Shown in pieces: positions 27,763 through 37,090 of a DNA stretch of 64,000 bases. Numbering within the stretch: the stretch's first letter is position 1; every line of letters begins with the position of its first letter. The translations under genes were made by a program, and so were the position numbers. The stretch comes from Halomonas smyrnensis AAD6 (lineage in GTDB: Bacteria; Pseudomonadota; Gammaproteobacteria; Pseudomonadales; Halomonadaceae). The notes below the pieces were generated by a model. It was given only the letters and a program-made list of their open reading frames with translations, did no database searches and was not told the DNA's origin. Location: NCBI RefSeq assembly GCF_000265245.1, contig NZ_AJKS02000001.1, forward strand, positions 378,844 through 442,843, given 5' to 3'.

Positions 27763-28404
27763 ATGGACAACGAGTGGCTCGCGCGCTGGCGCGAGGGACG
27801 CATCGGCTTCCATCGCCACGAGGCCCATCCGGCCTTGGTGCGTTACTGGCCGACGCTGGGCGCGGCACCCGGTACCAAGGTGCTGGTGCCGCTGTGCGGC
27901 AAGAGCCTGGACATGCGCTGGCTGGCCGGCGAAGGCTATCCGGTGCTGGGCATCGAGCTGGCCGACGAGGCCATCGAGCAGTTTCTGGCGGAGGGCGAGG
28001 GTGAGGTCTCCCGCTATCGGGGCGACGGCTTCGACATCAGCCGCCAGGGCAGCGTGGAGCTGTGGCGCGGCGACTTCTTCCACTTCCATATCGAGGCCGC
28101 CGCCGAGCTGGGGGCCTTCTATGATCGGGCGGCGCTGATCGCGCTGCCCGAGGCGACCCGCCAGCGCTACGCCTTCCACCTGGCCCAGCTGCTGCCGCCC
28201 GGCAGCCAGGGGCTCCTGATCGGCCTGACCCGAGCCCCCGGGGACGAGGGTGGGCCGCCCTTCAGCGTCGGCGCCGACGAGATTCGCGAGCTGTTCGCCC
28301 CCAACTTCGAGGTGGTGCACCTGGAAGAGGGCGAGCCCGAGCCGGGCAGCGGCTTTCGCGAGAGCGTCTGGTCGCTGACGCGCCGCGGCCCTCGGGGCGG
28401 CTGA
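27763..28404 (+). CDS. tpm: Thiopurine S-methyltransferase family protein
   Basis: This 213-residue SAM-dependent methyltransferase of the TPMT family shows WLARWREGRIGFHRHEAHPAL at the N-terminus, VLVPLCGKSLDMRWLAGEGY for SAM binding and FYDRAALIALPEATRQRYA downstream. Bacterial Tpm proteins methylate selenium or tellurium compounds and thiols; the natural substrate here is unknown. It lies 8 bases behind the SH3-domain gene. A hairpin (28425-28449) follows. Confidence 0.93.
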   Translation: MDNEWLARWREGRIGFHRHEAHPALVRYWPTLGAAPGTKVLVPLCGKSLDMRWLAGEGYPVLGIELADEAIEQFLAEGEGEVSRYRGDGFDISRQGSVELWRGDFFHFHIEAAAELGAFYDRAALIALPEATRQRYAFHLAQLLPPGSQGLLIGLTRAPGDEGGPPFSVGADEIRELFAPNFEVVHLEEGEPEPGSGFRESVWSLTRRGPRGG

Positions 28405-28424
28405 TCGCGCCGTTCACCACACGA

Positions 28425-28449
28425 GCCCGTCGGCGTCGCGCCGGCGGGC
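28425..28449 (+). terminator. Probable terminator hairpin after tpm
   Basis: The 10-bp stem GCCCGTCGGC / GCCGGCGGGC (one G-T pair) has a 5-base loop and is followed by CCGCGTTTCC. No strong T-run is present. Confidence 0.5.
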
Positions 28450-28486
28450 CCGCGTTTCCATCGGGGGCGTGGTGACGCAAGCGTGA

Positions 28487-29077
28487 TCAGCGCGCCAGCA
28501 GGCCCGCCAGCTCCGGATCGCGAAAGGCGCGGTCCAGGGCATCGGAGAGCAGCTCCTCGATCATCGCCTGGTTGGCCTCGCGATCCGGCTTCACCGCGTA
28601 TTGCTGGGTGCGGCGCGCGGTGTAGCTGCCGGTGTAAGTGGTGCCGTCGTTCTGGGCCTCGGCCTCCAGCACCGCCGTCAGGCGCACGCTGCCGACCATC
28701 GGCGGGGCGTCGCCGCGGCCGTATTCGAGCCGCTTCAGGGTCAGCGTCAGGCCGGGCCGGCCCGGTGCGGCCTCGCCGACCGGCCGGAAGCCCATGTCGC
28801 GCACCGCGCGCTCGGCCTCGGCCTGCAGGCGGGGCGTCAGCTCGCCCGGATCGACGATCACCACCGCCGTGGAGCCGGCACTGCCGGAGCGGGTGCCGAT
28901 TACCGCCTCCTGGCGAGTGTCCCGGGCGGTCACGCTGACCTCTTGGCCCTGACCGGCGGCCGGCACCTGGACGCTGCGCTTGGGATCCGGCGTCAGATAG
29001 TGGGGGCCGGCGCAGCCGGCGAGCCCGCTGGTGGCCAGCAGCATCAGGCCGAGGCCGAGAAGGCGTCGAGTCGTCAT
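28487..29077 (-). CDS. YajG family lipoprotein
   Basis: This 196-residue lipoprotein starts MTTRRLLGLGLMLLATSGLAGCAG, a clear signal peptide with lipobox LAGC. The mature part (PHYLTPDPKRSVQVP, then VVIVDPGELTPRLQAEAERAVRDMGFRP) matches the YajG/DUF4136-like lipoprotein pattern of uncertain function. The ATG at 29077 has an AAGGAGA ribosome binding site; an upstream in-frame start at 29101 lacks one. Outer-membrane attachment is likely because no Asp follows the lipid Cys. Confidence 0.82.
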   Translation of the reverse strand: MTTRRLLGLGLMLLATSGLAGCAGPHYLTPDPKRSVQVPAAGQGQEVSVTARDTRQEAVIGTRSGSAGSTAVVIVDPGELTPRLQAEAERAVRDMGFRPVGEAAPGRPGLTLTLKRLEYGRGDAPPMVGSVRLTAVLEAEAQNDGTTYTGSYTARRTQQYAVKPDREANQAMIEELLSDALDRAFRDPELAGLLAR

Positions 29078-29148
29078 GGGCGGTCTCCTTGTCGGTCGCA
29101 AAGGCCCGAGTATAGCGACTCTTCTCGCGGCGCATCATGTCGATGAAC

Positions 29149-29176
29149 GGCCGTGCCGCCGAGCGGCGGCACGGCC
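29149..29176 (-). terminator. Hairpin after ggt
   Basis: A perfect 12-bp stem GGCCGTGCCGCC / GGCGGCACGGCC with a 4-base loop lies 10 bases beyond the ggt stop codon. No T-run follows on the minus strand, so termination strength is uncertain. Confidence 0.6.
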
Positions 29177-29186
29177 GAGGGATGGG

Positions 29187-30917
29187 CTAGAGCCCCATCG
29201 CCGAAGAGGTGGAACGGCGCGGATCGGCGCCGCCGTAGAAGCGGTCGTCGTCGATCACGATCGACTGAGCGGCGCCCATGGCGGACTGCTGGCTGATGGT
29301 GTGGCCTCGGGCCTCGAGCAGCGACAGGGTGTCGGGGCTGAAGCCGGCCTCGACGCGCAGCTCGTCGGGCAGCCACTGGTGGTGCAGGCGCGGGGCGCTC
29401 ACCGCCGACTGAACGTTCATGTCGTGGTCGATGACGTTCATCAGCACCTGCAGGGTGGTGGTGATGATCCGCGAGCCGCCGGGGCTGCCGGTGACCAGGA
29501 AGTTCTCGCCGTCGCGCTTGACGATGGTCGGGGTCATCGACGACAGCATGCGCTTGCCGGGCTCGATCTTGTTGGCCTCGCCGCCGATCAGGCCGTAGGC
29601 GTTGGGCACGCCGGGCTTGGCGGAGAAGTCGTCCATCTCGTTGTTGAGCAGGAAGCCCGCGCCGTCCACGACGATGCCAGAGCCGTAGCTGAAGTTGATG
29701 GTGTAGGTGTTGGAGACCGCCAGGCCGTCGTCATCGGCGATCGAGAAGTGGGTGGTCTCGTTGGACTCATAGGGCGCCGGGTCGCCGGCGGCGATCTCGT
29801 CGCTGGGCGTGGCGCGGTCGATGGCGATCTCGGCGCGCAGCTCGTCGGCGTAGCCTTCGGAGGTCAGCCCCTCGAGCGGCACGTCGACGAAGTCGGTGTC
29901 GCCCAGGTACTCGGCGCGGTCGGCATAGGCGCGTTTCATGGCCTCGGCCATCAGGTGCATGGTGTCGGCGGCGCCGAAGCCCAGCTCGTCGATGTCGTAG
30001 GCCTCGAGGATATTGAGCATCTGCACGATGTGGGCGCCGCCGGAGGAGGGCGGGCTCATGGCGTAGACGTCGTGGCCGCGGTAGGTGCCGTGGCTGGGTT
30101 CGCGGATCTCCGCCTGGTAGCCGGCCAGGTCCTCGCGGGTGATCAGGCCGTCGTGGCGCTCCATCTCGGCGACGATCAGCTCGGCGGTCTCGCCCTCGTA
30201 GAACTCCCGTGCCCCCTGCTCGGCGATGCGCTTGAGCGTCGCGGCGAGGTCCGGCTGGCGGAAGGTCTCGCCCACGGCGTAGGGGCTGCCGTCCTGCTTG
30301 TAGAACATCGCCTCGGTGGCGTCCCATTTCGTCAGGCGTTCGCCGGCCTCGGCCACGCCGTCGACGAACCGCTGGGGCACCACGAAGCCGTCCTCGGCCA
30401 GGCGGATCGCCGGTGCCAGCGCCTCGGCCAGGCTCAGGGTGCCGTACTCCTCGAGGGCCAGCGCCAGGCCGGCCACGGTGCCGGGGACCCCGGCGGCGCG
30501 GTGGGTGAAGCGCGACCACTCGGAGACGGCGTTGCCGTCCTCGTCCTGGAACATGGTCTCGGTGGCGGCGGCCGGCGCGGTCTCGCGATAGTCGATGGCG
30601 ATCACCTCGCCGCTGTCCTCGTCGGAGATCAGCATGAAGCCGCCGCCGCCGATGTTGCCCGAGCGCGGCTGGGTCACCGCCAGGGCGAAGCCGGCGGTGA
30701 CCGCCGCATCCACGGCGTTGCCGCCGTCGGCGAGCACGTCATGGGCGACCTGCGAGGCCAGGAAGTGGCTGGTGGCCACCATGCCCCGTTCGCCCACCTC
30801 GGGGTGGAAGCGCTCGCCCTCGAGGATGGCCGACTGGGCCAGGGCGGCGCTCGGGGCGGCGAGCGCGGCGCTCAAGAGGCCGGTGCCGAGGGCACGGCGC
30901 AGCTGGGGGAAAGGCAT
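29187..30917 (-). CDS. ggt: Gamma-glutamyltransferase (glutathione hydrolase)
   Basis: This periplasmic Ntn hydrolase cleaves or transfers the gamma-glutamyl group of glutathione. The 576-residue proenzyme has a signal peptide ([19 protein letters not shown]). The large subunit shows [26 protein letters not shown]. The autoprocessing site is the [10 protein letters not shown] motif, with catalytic Thr388 as the first residue of the small subunit, and the GSPGGSRI block follows. The ATG at 30917 is fixed by AAGGAGGCGTCC and by the signal peptide; a longer open frame to 31178 overlaps the divergent rpe. All key residues appear intact. Confidence 0.95.
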   Translation of the reverse strand: MPFPQLRRALGTGLLSAALAAPSAALAQSAILEGERFHPEVGERGMVATSHFLASQVAHDVLADGGNAVDAAVTAGFALAVTQPRSGNIGGGGFMLISDEDSGEVIAIDYRETAPAAATETMFQDEDGNAVSEWSRFTHRAAGVPGTVAGLALALEEYGTLSLAEALAPAIRLAEDGFVVPQRFVDGVAEAGERLTKWDATEAMFYKQDGSPYAVGETFRQPDLAATLKRIAEQGAREFYEGETAELIVAEMERHDGLITREDLAGYQAEIREPSHGTYRGHDVYAMSPPSSGGAHIVQMLNILEAYDIDELGFGAADTMHLMAEAMKRAYADRAEYLGDTDFVDVPLEGLTSEGYADELRAEIAIDRATPSDEIAAGDPAPYESNETTHFSIADDDGLAVSNTYTINFSYGSGIVVDGAGFLLNNEMDDFSAKPGVPNAYGLIGGEANKIEPGKRMLSSMTPTIVKRDGENFLVTGSPGGSRIITTTLQVLMNVIDHDMNVQSAVSAPRLHHQWLPDELRVEAGFSPDTLSLLEARGHTISQQSAMGAAQSIVIDDDRFYGGADPRRSTSSAMGL

Positions 30918-31047
30918 GGACGCCTCCTTGGTCGTGAACGGCGGAACCTTCACTATTGTCGCCGAACGCCGATGGTGCAAGGCGGTCGCGCGCGTTCCTG
31001 TTAGAATGCCGGCCATCATGACCGTGACCCGACAGGACCCCGTTCCC

Positions 31048-31746
31048 ATGAGCGATTCGACGACCGACTTCCAGATTGCCCCCTCGATTCTCTCCGCCGA
31101 CTTCGCCCGCCTCGGCGCGGAGGTCGACGACGTCCTCGCCTCCGGCGCCGACATCGTGCACTTCGACGTCATGGACAATCATTACGTGCCGAACCTGACC
31201 ATCGGCCCGATGGTCTGCGAGGCGCTGCGGAAGCACGGCGTGACCGCTCCCATCGACGCCCACCTGATGGTCAAGCCGGTGGATCGGCTGATCGGCGACT
31301 TCATCGATGCCGGCGCCAGCTACATCACCTTCCATCCCGAGGCCTCCGAGCACATCGACCGCTCGCTGCAGCTGATCCGCGACGGCGGCTGCAAGGCCGG
31401 CCTGGTGTTCAATCCGGCCACGCCGCTGTCCTATCTCGACTACGTGATGGACAAGGTCGACATGGTGCTGCTGATGAGCGTCAACCCGGGCTTCGGCGGC
31501 CAGTCGTTCATTCCCGGCACCCTCGACAAGCTGCGCGAGGCGCGCCGGCGTATCGATGCCTCCGGGCGCCCGATCCGCCTGGAGATCGACGGCGGGGTTA
31601 AGGTCGACAACATCGCCGAGATCGCCCGCGCCGGCGCCGATACCTTCGTCGCCGGCTCGGCGGTGTTCAAGGCCAGAAACGAGGCCGACCCGAACCGCTA
31701 CGACGGCGTCATCGCCGACTTCCGCCGCGCCCTGGCCGAGGCCTGA
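31048..31746 (+). CDS. rpe: Ribulose-phosphate 3-epimerase
   Basis: Rpe interconverts ribulose-5-phosphate and xylulose-5-phosphate in the pentose phosphate pathway. The 232-residue TIM barrel shows [55 protein letters not shown] and EIDGGVK, the standard active-site set. Other ATG/GTG codons (31018, 31024) lie upstream; 31048 was chosen by homologue length. A good -10 (TAGAAT at 31012) lies just upstream. In many relatives gph and trpE follow rpe directly; here ndh, mscS and a GIY-YIG gene intervene. Confidence 0.95.
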   Translation: MSDSTTDFQIAPSILSADFARLGAEVDDVLASGADIVHFDVMDNHYVPNLTIGPMVCEALRKHGVTAPIDAHLMVKPVDRLIGDFIDAGASYITFHPEASEHIDRSLQLIRDGGCKAGLVFNPATPLSYLDYVMDKVDMVLLMSVNPGFGGQSFIPGTLDKLREARRRIDASGRPIRLEIDGGVKVDNIAEIARAGADTFVAGSAVFKARNEADPNRYDGVIADFRRALAEA

Positions 31747-31748
31747 GC

Positions 31749-32045
31749 GTGACGGACGAGGCCGTCCCTCGCTGGCATCTCTATGTGATCGAGACGGCCG
31801 CCGGGGCCCTCTACACCGGCATCACCACCGACGTGACGCGGCGCCTCGGCGAGCATCGCGCGGGGCGGGGCGCCAAGGCGCTGCGTGGCAAGGGGCCTTT
31901 GCATCTGGTATATCACGAATGTATTGGTGAACACGGTGAGGCGCTGCGTCGCGAGGCGGCGATGAAGCGCCTCACCGCCGCGGCCAAGCGCCGCTGGCTG
32001 GCCGAGCGGCGAGCCATGCAGGCAAGCGGGGAATCCTTCCCCTAG
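31749..32045 (+). CDS. GIY-YIG nuclease superfamily protein (YhbQ-like)
   Basis: This 98-residue protein consists of one GIY-YIG domain: [28 protein letters not shown], in which the motif reads LYV...LYTG, and the conserved Arg and a Glu near [12 protein letters not shown]. YhbQ-type proteins have structure-specific DNase activity reported in E. coli. The GTG at 31749 starts 2 bases after the rpe stop, so translation is probably coupled. No better start exists downstream. Confidence 0.88.
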   Translation: MTDEAVPRWHLYVIETAAGALYTGITTDVTRRLGEHRAGRGAKALRGKGPLHLVYHECIGEHGEALRREAAMKRLTAAAKRRWLAERRAMQASGESFP

Positions 32046-32115
32046 GCTGTGTCGATAGCGTCGGCCGGGTGCCGGCGCGACCTTCGACACGGCCTCAACA
32101 CGACAGGGAGCGCCT

Positions 32116-32961
32116 ATGGACCTTCAAGGAATCATCGACTTCGTGCAGTTTCAGGGCACCAGCCTGGCCGTCAATCTGGTGGCGGCGCTGGCCATCTTCG
32201 TGGTCGGCCGCTGGGTGGTGAAGCTGCTGCATTCGCTCAGCATCAAGGCCATGCAGCGCGGCAAGCTCGACCCGCTGCTGATCAAGTTCCTGGGCAATAT
32301 CCTCTATGCGCTGCTGATGGTGTTCGTGGTGCTGGCGGCGATCAGCCAGGTCGGCATCCAGACCACCTCGCTGATCGCGGTGATCGGTGCCGCCGGCCTG
32401 GCGGTGGGGCTGGCGCTGCAGGGCTCGCTGGCCAACTTCGCCGCCGGCGTGCTGGTGATCATCTTCCGCCCCTACAAGATCGGCGACTACGTGGAGGCCG
32501 GCGGCGTGGCCGGCACCATCGACGACGTGCAGATCTTCACCACCGAGCTGAAGACCGCGGACAACCGCAAGATCATCGTGCCCAACGGCCAGATGATGAA
32601 CGGTGCCATCACCAACTACTCCAGCCACGACACCCGCCGGGTGGACCTGGTGGTCGGCGTCGGCTATGACGATGACATCGACGTCGTGCGCCGGGTGCTG
32701 GAGAGCGTGGTGGCCGACGATCCGCGGGTGCTGGCCGACCCCGCGCCCAACATCCGCATGAGCGCCATGGGCGACTCCTCCGTCAGCTGGATCGTGCGCC
32801 CCTGGGTCGAGGCCGCGGACTACTGGGACGTCTACTGGGAGATGACCGAGGAGATCAAGCGTCGCTTCGACGCCGAGGGCATCAGCATTCCCTTCCCGCA
32901 GCGCGACGTGCACGTCTATCACCATCCCGAGAAGGACGGCGAGGCGAGCCTCGAGCGCTGA
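32116..32961 (+). CDS. mscS: Small-conductance mechanosensitive channel MscS
   Basis: This 281-residue inner-membrane channel opens on hypo-osmotic shock, important for a salt-adapted cell. Three N-terminal helices are visible; the pore helix carries the Gly/Ala ridge (AAGLAVGLALQGSLANFAAG). The cytoplasmic beta domain follows (RPYKIGDYVEAGGVAGTIDDV, IIVPNGQMMN), then the alpha/beta cage (VGVGYDDDIDVVRRVLE). Length and layout match E. coli MscS (286). A strong terminator follows. Confidence 0.96.
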   Translation: MDLQGIIDFVQFQGTSLAVNLVAALAIFVVGRWVVKLLHSLSIKAMQRGKLDPLLIKFLGNILYALLMVFVVLAAISQVGIQTTSLIAVIGAAGLAVGLALQGSLANFAAGVLVIIFRPYKIGDYVEAGGVAGTIDDVQIFTTELKTADNRKIIVPNGQMMNGAITNYSSHDTRRVDLVVGVGYDDDIDVVRRVLESVVADDPRVLADPAPNIRMSAMGDSSVSWIVRPWVEAADYWDVYWEMTEEIKRRFDAEGISIPFPQRDVHVYHHPEKDGEASLER

Positions 32962-32974
32962 GCCTGACGCTCGG

Positions 32975-33016
32975 AAACGACACGGGCCCCGGCATTTGCC
33001 GGGGCCCGTGTCGTTT
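32975..33016. terminator. Bidirectional terminator between mscS and ndh
   Basis: A stem of about 19 bp (AAACGACACGGGCCCCGGC / GCCGGGGCCCGTGTCGTTT) with loop ATTT lies between the convergent stop codons at 32961 and 33035. The flanking A-run and T-run suit termination on both strands. Confidence 0.92.
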
Positions 33017-33034
33017 CAGGCGGTGCTCAATGCC

Positions 33035-34330
33035 TCAGTGCAGCTTGAGGCGCGGCTTGAGGAACTTGTTGAGACCGTCGACGACGACCATCAGGCCGGT
33101 CTTCAGCGCGCCGTGGATCGCCCGCTGGTGCATGCGGTAGAGCGAGGCGTAGAAGAACCGGGCCAGGTGGCCCTCGATGAACAGGCTGCGCGCCGAGGCG
33201 CCGCGCATCAGGCTGCCGATGGCGTCGAAGTGGGCCAGCGAGATCAGCGAGCCGCGGTCGCGGAACACGAAGGGCTTGAGCGGCTTGCCGTCCAGCCGGG
33301 CGACCAGGTTCCTGTACAGGCGGTCGGCCTGCTGGTGCGCGGCCTGGGCCCGTGGCGGCACCGTGGAGCCGTCCTCCTGGGGGCAGCTGGCGCAGTCGCC
33401 GAAGGCGAAGACGTGCTCGTCGTCGAGGCTCTTGAGCGTGGCATCGACCTTGAGCCGATGGTTGCGCTCGGTGGAGAGTCCGAGCTCGGAGAGCAGCGCC
33501 GGCGCCTTGATGCCGGCCGCCCAGACGCCGAGGTCGATGTCGATGCGCTCGTCGCCGGCGGTGATGATGGCCTCGTCGTTCACCTCGGTGACCCGGGTGT
33601 CGACGTGCACCTTGACCCCCAGGCGCTCCAGCTCGGCGTGCACGGCGCCGCTGATGCGCTCCGGCAGGGCCGGCAGCACCTTGGGCGCGGCTTCGATCAG
33701 GTGGACCTCGAGGTGGTCGCTGTCCAGGGTGGTGAAGCCGTAGCTGTTGAGCATTTCGGAGGCGCCGTAGAGCTCGGCGGCCAGCTCCACGCCGGTGGCG
33801 CCGGCTCCGACGATGCCCACCACCATCTTCGCCGACGTCTCCTGCGGCGCGCTGTAGCGTAAAAAGGCGTTGAGCATTGACTGACGGAAGAGTTCGGCCT
33901 GATGGGGGCTGTCGAGGAAGTGGCAGTGCTCGGCGACGCCGGGGGTGCCGAAGTCGTTGCTGACGCTGCCCAGCGAGAGCACGAGGTCGTCATAGGGCAG
34001 GGTGCGGGCGGGGAGAATCTCCTCGCCGTCGTCGTCCAGCACCGGCGCCAGGGTCAGGGTCTGGCCGTCGCGGTCGAGGTCGGTGAGGGTGCCGAGCTGG
34101 AACTGATAGCCGTTGGCGCGGGCGTGGCCCTGGTAGGAGATTTCATCGAGGCCGGAATCCAGCGCGCCGGTGGCGACTTCGTGGAGCAGCGGCTTCCAGA
34201 TGTGGGTGGGGTTGCGATCGACGAGCACGATCTCGGCGCGCTTGCGCTTGCCGAGCTTGCGGCCGAGCCGGGTGACCAGCTCGAGTCCGCCCGCACCTCC
34301 GCCGACCACCACGATGCGTGGTAGTGTCAT
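33035..34330 (-). CDS. ndh: NADH dehydrogenase type II (NDH-2)
   Basis: This 431-residue single-subunit, non-proton-pumping NADH:quinone oxidoreductase is peripheral to the inner membrane. The FAD Rossmann motif RIVVVGGGAGGLELVTRLG opens the protein, and a second NADH-binding motif is visible as VVGIVGAGATGVELAAELYG. FAFGDCASCPQEDGS gives the FAD-binding GD box, and the PRAQAAHQQA quinone-site motif is present. The C-terminal amphipathic region (YASLYRMHQRAIHGALKTGL) anchors the membrane. Confidence 0.95.
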   Translation of the reverse strand: MTLPRIVVVGGGAGGLELVTRLGRKLGKRKRAEIVLVDRNPTHIWKPLLHEVATGALDSGLDEISYQGHARANGYQFQLGTLTDLDRDGQTLTLAPVLDDDGEEILPARTLPYDDLVLSLGSVSNDFGTPGVAEHCHFLDSPHQAELFRQSMLNAFLRYSAPQETSAKMVVGIVGAGATGVELAAELYGASEMLNSYGFTTLDSDHLEVHLIEAAPKVLPALPERISGAVHAELERLGVKVHVDTRVTEVNDEAIITAGDERIDIDLGVWAAGIKAPALLSELGLSTERNHRLKVDATLKSLDDEHVFAFGDCASCPQEDGSTVPPRAQAAHQQADRLYRNLVARLDGKPLKPFVFRDRGSLISLAHFDAIGSLMRGASARSLFIEGHLARFFYASLYRMHQRAIHGALKTGLMVVVDGLNKFLKPRLKLH

Positions 34331-34609
34331 GGAGACTCCTGACTGAATGCGTGGGAACGTGGCAAAGAGTTGCCCGGGTCAGGGCTCAGCCTCGATACGG
34401 CGGTCGGGCGTCACGGCGGGTGTCGTCGGCGTCCGGCCGAGGTAGGGGACATGCCCTGCAGTCGGCAACGGCTGGCTCCAGCATAACGCCGCGACCCTGG
34501 CCTGCCTATGGGCGACAGGAAATGAGCGGTATTTTCTCGTAATATTACATGCATAATCATGCTTCACTCGCCGATACCGATACGCCCAGGATAAGAGAGA
34601 AACGCGCCC

Positions 34610-35275
34610 ATGCACCCCTGTCTGGAAGACATCACGCTGGTCACCTTCGACCTGGACGGCACCCTGGTGGACTCGGTGCCCGACCTCGCCGCGGCGGTGG
34701 GTGCCGCCCTGACCGATCTGGGGCTGCCTGCCCCCGGCGAGGACAAGGTGCGCGACTGGGTCGGCAACGGCTCGCGTTCACTGGTGGAGCGCGCGCTGAC
34801 CGATGCCCTGGGCGAAGCGCCGGCCGAGGCGTTCCTGGGCACCGCCCACGAGGGCTTCCTGGCGTGCTACGGCGAGGCGCCCTGCGCGCGAACTCGCCTG
34901 TATCCCGGCGTGCGCGAGGCGCTGGAGGGGCTCTCGGCCAGCGGTCGACGGCTGGTGCTGGTGACCAACAAGCCCGAGGCCTTCATCGCACCGATCCTCG
35001 AGGCGACCGGCATCGCCGGGCATTTCTCGCTGTGCCTGGGCGGCGACAGCCTGCCGCGCCGCAAGCCCGACCCGCTGCCGCTGATCCACGCCGCCGAGCG
35101 CTTCGACGTGGCCCCCGGCCGCTGCCTGATGGTCGGCGATTCGCGCCACGATATCGCCGCGGGCAGGGCGGCGGGCTTCCGCACCCTGGCCGTGCCGTAC
35201 GGCTATAACCACGGCGAGCCGGTGGCGGCGAGCGGGCCGGATGCGACGGTTGAATCGCTGGCACAACTCGTTTAA
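34610..35275 (+). CDS. gph: Phosphoglycolate phosphatase
   Basis: This 221-residue HAD phosphatase removes 2-phosphoglycolate. Motif I is TFDLDGTLVDSVPD, motif II LVLVTNKPEA, the Lys of motif III is in RRKPDP, and motif IV is LMVGDSRHDIAAGRAAG. It lies upstream of trpE, as in Pseudomonas and many relatives. The AT-rich stretch before it (34530-34570) likely holds its promoter and that of divergent ndh. A hairpin overlaps its stop codon. Confidence 0.94.
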   Translation: MHPCLEDITLVTFDLDGTLVDSVPDLAAAVGAALTDLGLPAPGEDKVRDWVGNGSRSLVERALTDALGEAPAEAFLGTAHEGFLACYGEAPCARTRLYPGVREALEGLSASGRRLVLVTNKPEAFIAPILEATGIAGHFSLCLGGDSLPRRKPDPLPLIHAAERFDVAPGRCLMVGDSRHDIAAGRAAGFRTLAVPYGYNHGEPVAASGPDATVESLAQLV

Positions 35276-35289
35276 TGTAAATCGAGTTG
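35264..35289 (+). terminator. Hairpin overlapping the gph stop codon
   Basis: CAACTCGTTTA / TAAATCGAGTTG forms a stem of about 11 bp with one bulge and loop ATG, covering the TAA stop at 35273. No T-run follows directly, so it may be a weak terminator or a transcript-stabilising hairpin. Confidence 0.45.
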
Positions 35290-35292
35290 CGC

Positions 35293-35337
35293 TATAACGA
35301 TGTAATTATTGATTGTTTTTCGTTATATACGATTCCG
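35293..35337. promoter_or_regulatory. TATAACGA / TCGTTATA spaced inverted repeat in the trpE upstream region
   Basis: A perfect 8-bp inverted repeat (35293-35300 and 35330-35337) separated by 29 AT-rich bases lies between gph and the trpE leader. The AT-rich island probably contains the trpE promoter; the repeat could bind a dimeric regulator. Both roles are inference. Confidence 0.3.
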
Positions 35338-35361
35338 CCCTTGCCGATGGAACCCCGCATC

Positions 35362-35439
35362 ATGCCGGCTTTTTCCGTATCCTCGACCGTCTTCCGCCTT
35401 CCCCGTGCCACCGGCATGCTCGGCGGCTGGCGATGGTAA
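35362..35439 (+). CDS. Candidate trpE leader peptide (25 residues, ends GGWRW)
   Basis: A 25-codon frame lies 81 bases upstream of trpE. It starts MPAFSVSSTV and ends MLGGWRW followed by TAA, so two Trp codons flank an Arg codon immediately before the stop. An internal ATG at 35416 would give the 7-residue peptide MLGGWRW. Trp occurs rarely by chance, and leader peptides of this type are expected in front of a Trp-attenuated gene. No T-rich terminator is visible between the peptide and trpE, so the mechanism is unproven. The ribosome binding site is weak (GGAACC). Confidence 0.55.
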   Translation: MPAFSVSSTVFRLPRATGMLGGWRW

Positions 35440-35520
35440 CGCTCGCTTCCTGACACGGCGCCTTCCGGGGCGACCGTCGCCGCTTCACCGTCGCACACCC
35501 TTCATCGAGGATACGGGCCC

Positions 35521-37011
35521 ATGATGACCCCCGAACGCTTCCAGTCCCTGGCCGAGGACGGCTACAACCGCATTCCGGTCACCCGCGAGGTGCTGGCCGA
35601 TCTCGACACGCCGCTGTCCACCTACCTCAAGCTCGCCGACGTGCCCTGGACCTTCCTGCTGGAGTCCGTGCAGGGCGGCGAGAAGTGGGGCCGCTACTCG
35701 ATCATCGGCCTGCCGTGCCAGGAGCGCATCGAGGTGCGCGGCTTCCAGGTCACTCACGTCATCGACGGCGAGACGGAGGGCGTGACCGAGGTCGAGGACC
35801 CGCTGGCCTGGATCGAGACCTTCCAGGCGCGCTTCAAGGTACCGCGCCTCGACGATCAGCCGCGCTTCGACGGCGGCCTGGTGGGCTACTTCGGCTACGA
35901 CACCATCCGCTACATCGAGCCGCGCCTGCGCGGGGTGGAGAAGCCCGATCCCATCGGCGTGCCCGACATCCTGCTGATGGTCTGCAACGACCTGGTGGTG
36001 TTCGACAACCTGTCCGGGCGCCTGACGCTGTGGACCCACGCCGACCCGGCCGAGCCCGAGGCCTACGAGCGTGCCGTGGCCCGCCTGGCCGCGCTCGAGG
36101 AGCAGCTGCGCGGGGCGGTCCTGGACCCCCGCAGCCCCGGCACCGGCGGCCGGGCGGTGGAGGAGGGGCACTTCACCTCCGGCTTCACCGAGGGCGGCTT
36201 CAAGTCGGCGGTGGAGACGATCAAGGAATACGTGCTGGCCGGCGACATCATGCAATGCGTGCCCTCCCAGCGGATGTCGATTCCCTATCAGGCGCCGCCG
36301 CTGGATCTGTATCGCGCGCTGCGCAGCCTCAACCCTTCGCCCTACATGTTCTACTTCGACCTGGGCGATCATCAGGTGGTGGGCTCCTCGCCGGAGATCC
36401 TGACCCGCCTCGAGGAGGGCGAGGTCACCGTGCGGCCGATCGCCGGCACCCGCGTGCGCGGCCGCACCGAGGCGGAGGATCAGGCGCTCGAGGCCGATCT
36501 GCTGAACGACCCCAAGGAATGCGCCGAGCACCTGATGCTGATCGACCTGGGGCGCAACGACGTGGGCCGCATCTGCGAGACCGGCTCGGTGACCGTCACC
36601 GACAACATGGCCGTCGAGCGCTATTCCCACGTCATGCACATCGTGTCCCAGGTCACCGGCCGGCTACGGCCCGGGCTGACCGCCATGGACGCCCTGCGCG
36701 CCACCTTCCCGGCGGGCACGCTCTCCGGGGCGCCGAAGATCCGCGCCATGGAGATCATCGACGAGCTGGAGCCGGTCAAGCGCGGCGTCTATTCCGGGGC
36801 CGTGGGCTATCTGTCCTGGCACGGCAACATGGACACCGCCATCGCCATCCGCACCGCGGTGATCAAGGACGGCGAGCTGCACGTCCAGGCGGGCGCCGGC
36901 GTGGTGGCCGATTCCGTGCCCGAGATGGAGTGGCAGGAGACGCTCAACAAGGGGCGCGCGCTTTTCCGCGCCGTGGCCATGGCCGAGCACGGCCTGGACA
37001 ATCTCGAGTAA
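35521..37011 (+). CDS. trpE: Anthranilate synthase component I
   Basis: TrpE converts chorismate plus ammonia (from TrpG) to anthranilate, the first step of tryptophan synthesis. The 496-residue protein has the feedback-inhibition element [16 protein letters not shown] near residue 45 (LLES) and the catalytic domain with [27 protein letters not shown] and [26 protein letters not shown]. The PIAGT motif (Ala where PabB has Lys) identifies TrpE and separates it from the PabB at 56530. ATG ATG at 35521/35524 leaves the start ambiguous by one residue. trpG is not adjacent: a leader and attenuator lie between. Confidence 0.96.
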   Translation: MMTPERFQSLAEDGYNRIPVTREVLADLDTPLSTYLKLADVPWTFLLESVQGGEKWGRYSIIGLPCQERIEVRGFQVTHVIDGETEGVTEVEDPLAWIETFQARFKVPRLDDQPRFDGGLVGYFGYDTIRYIEPRLRGVEKPDPIGVPDILLMVCNDLVVFDNLSGRLTLWTHADPAEPEAYERAVARLAALEEQLRGAVLDPRSPGTGGRAVEEGHFTSGFTEGGFKSAVETIKEYVLAGDIMQCVPSQRMSIPYQAPPLDLYRALRSLNPSPYMFYFDLGDHQVVGSSPEILTRLEEGEVTVRPIAGTRVRGRTEAEDQALEADLLNDPKECAEHLMLIDLGRNDVGRICETGSVTVTDNMAVERYSHVMHIVSQVTGRLRPGLTAMDALRATFPAGTLSGAPKIRAMEIIDELEPVKRGVYSGAVGYLSWHGNMDTAIAIRTAVIKDGELHVQAGAGVVADSVPEMEWQETLNKGRALFRAVAMAEHGLDNLE

Positions 37012-37032
37012 GGCTCTCTCGAACGCGCGCGA

Positions 37033-37052
37033 GGCCCCGTCGCTCCGGGGCC
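37033..37052 (+). terminator. Possible terminator of trpE
   Basis: The 7-bp GC stem GGCCCCG / CGGGGCC has a 6-base loop and lies 22 bases after the trpE stop and upstream of a separate promoter for trpGDC. There is no T-run. Confidence 0.45.
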
Positions 37053-37060
37053 CGGGCATC

Positions 37061-37090
37061 TTGACACGGTCGGCCGCCGGCGAGCACTAT
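37061..37090 (+). promoter_or_regulatory. Promoter of the trpGDC operon
   Basis: A perfect -35 TTGACA (37061-37066) is followed after 18 bases by CACTAT (37085-37090), or after 21 by TATGAT. With the first choice the transcript would start near 37097, at or next to the ATG (37098) of the leader peptide, implying little or no untranslated leader ahead of it. Confidence 0.55.

Noticed and set aside
31749..32045. Homing endonuclease or mobile intron because of the GIY-YIG domain
   Set aside because: Stand-alone YhbQ-type proteins are ordinary chromosomal genes; no intron or inserted sequence is present.
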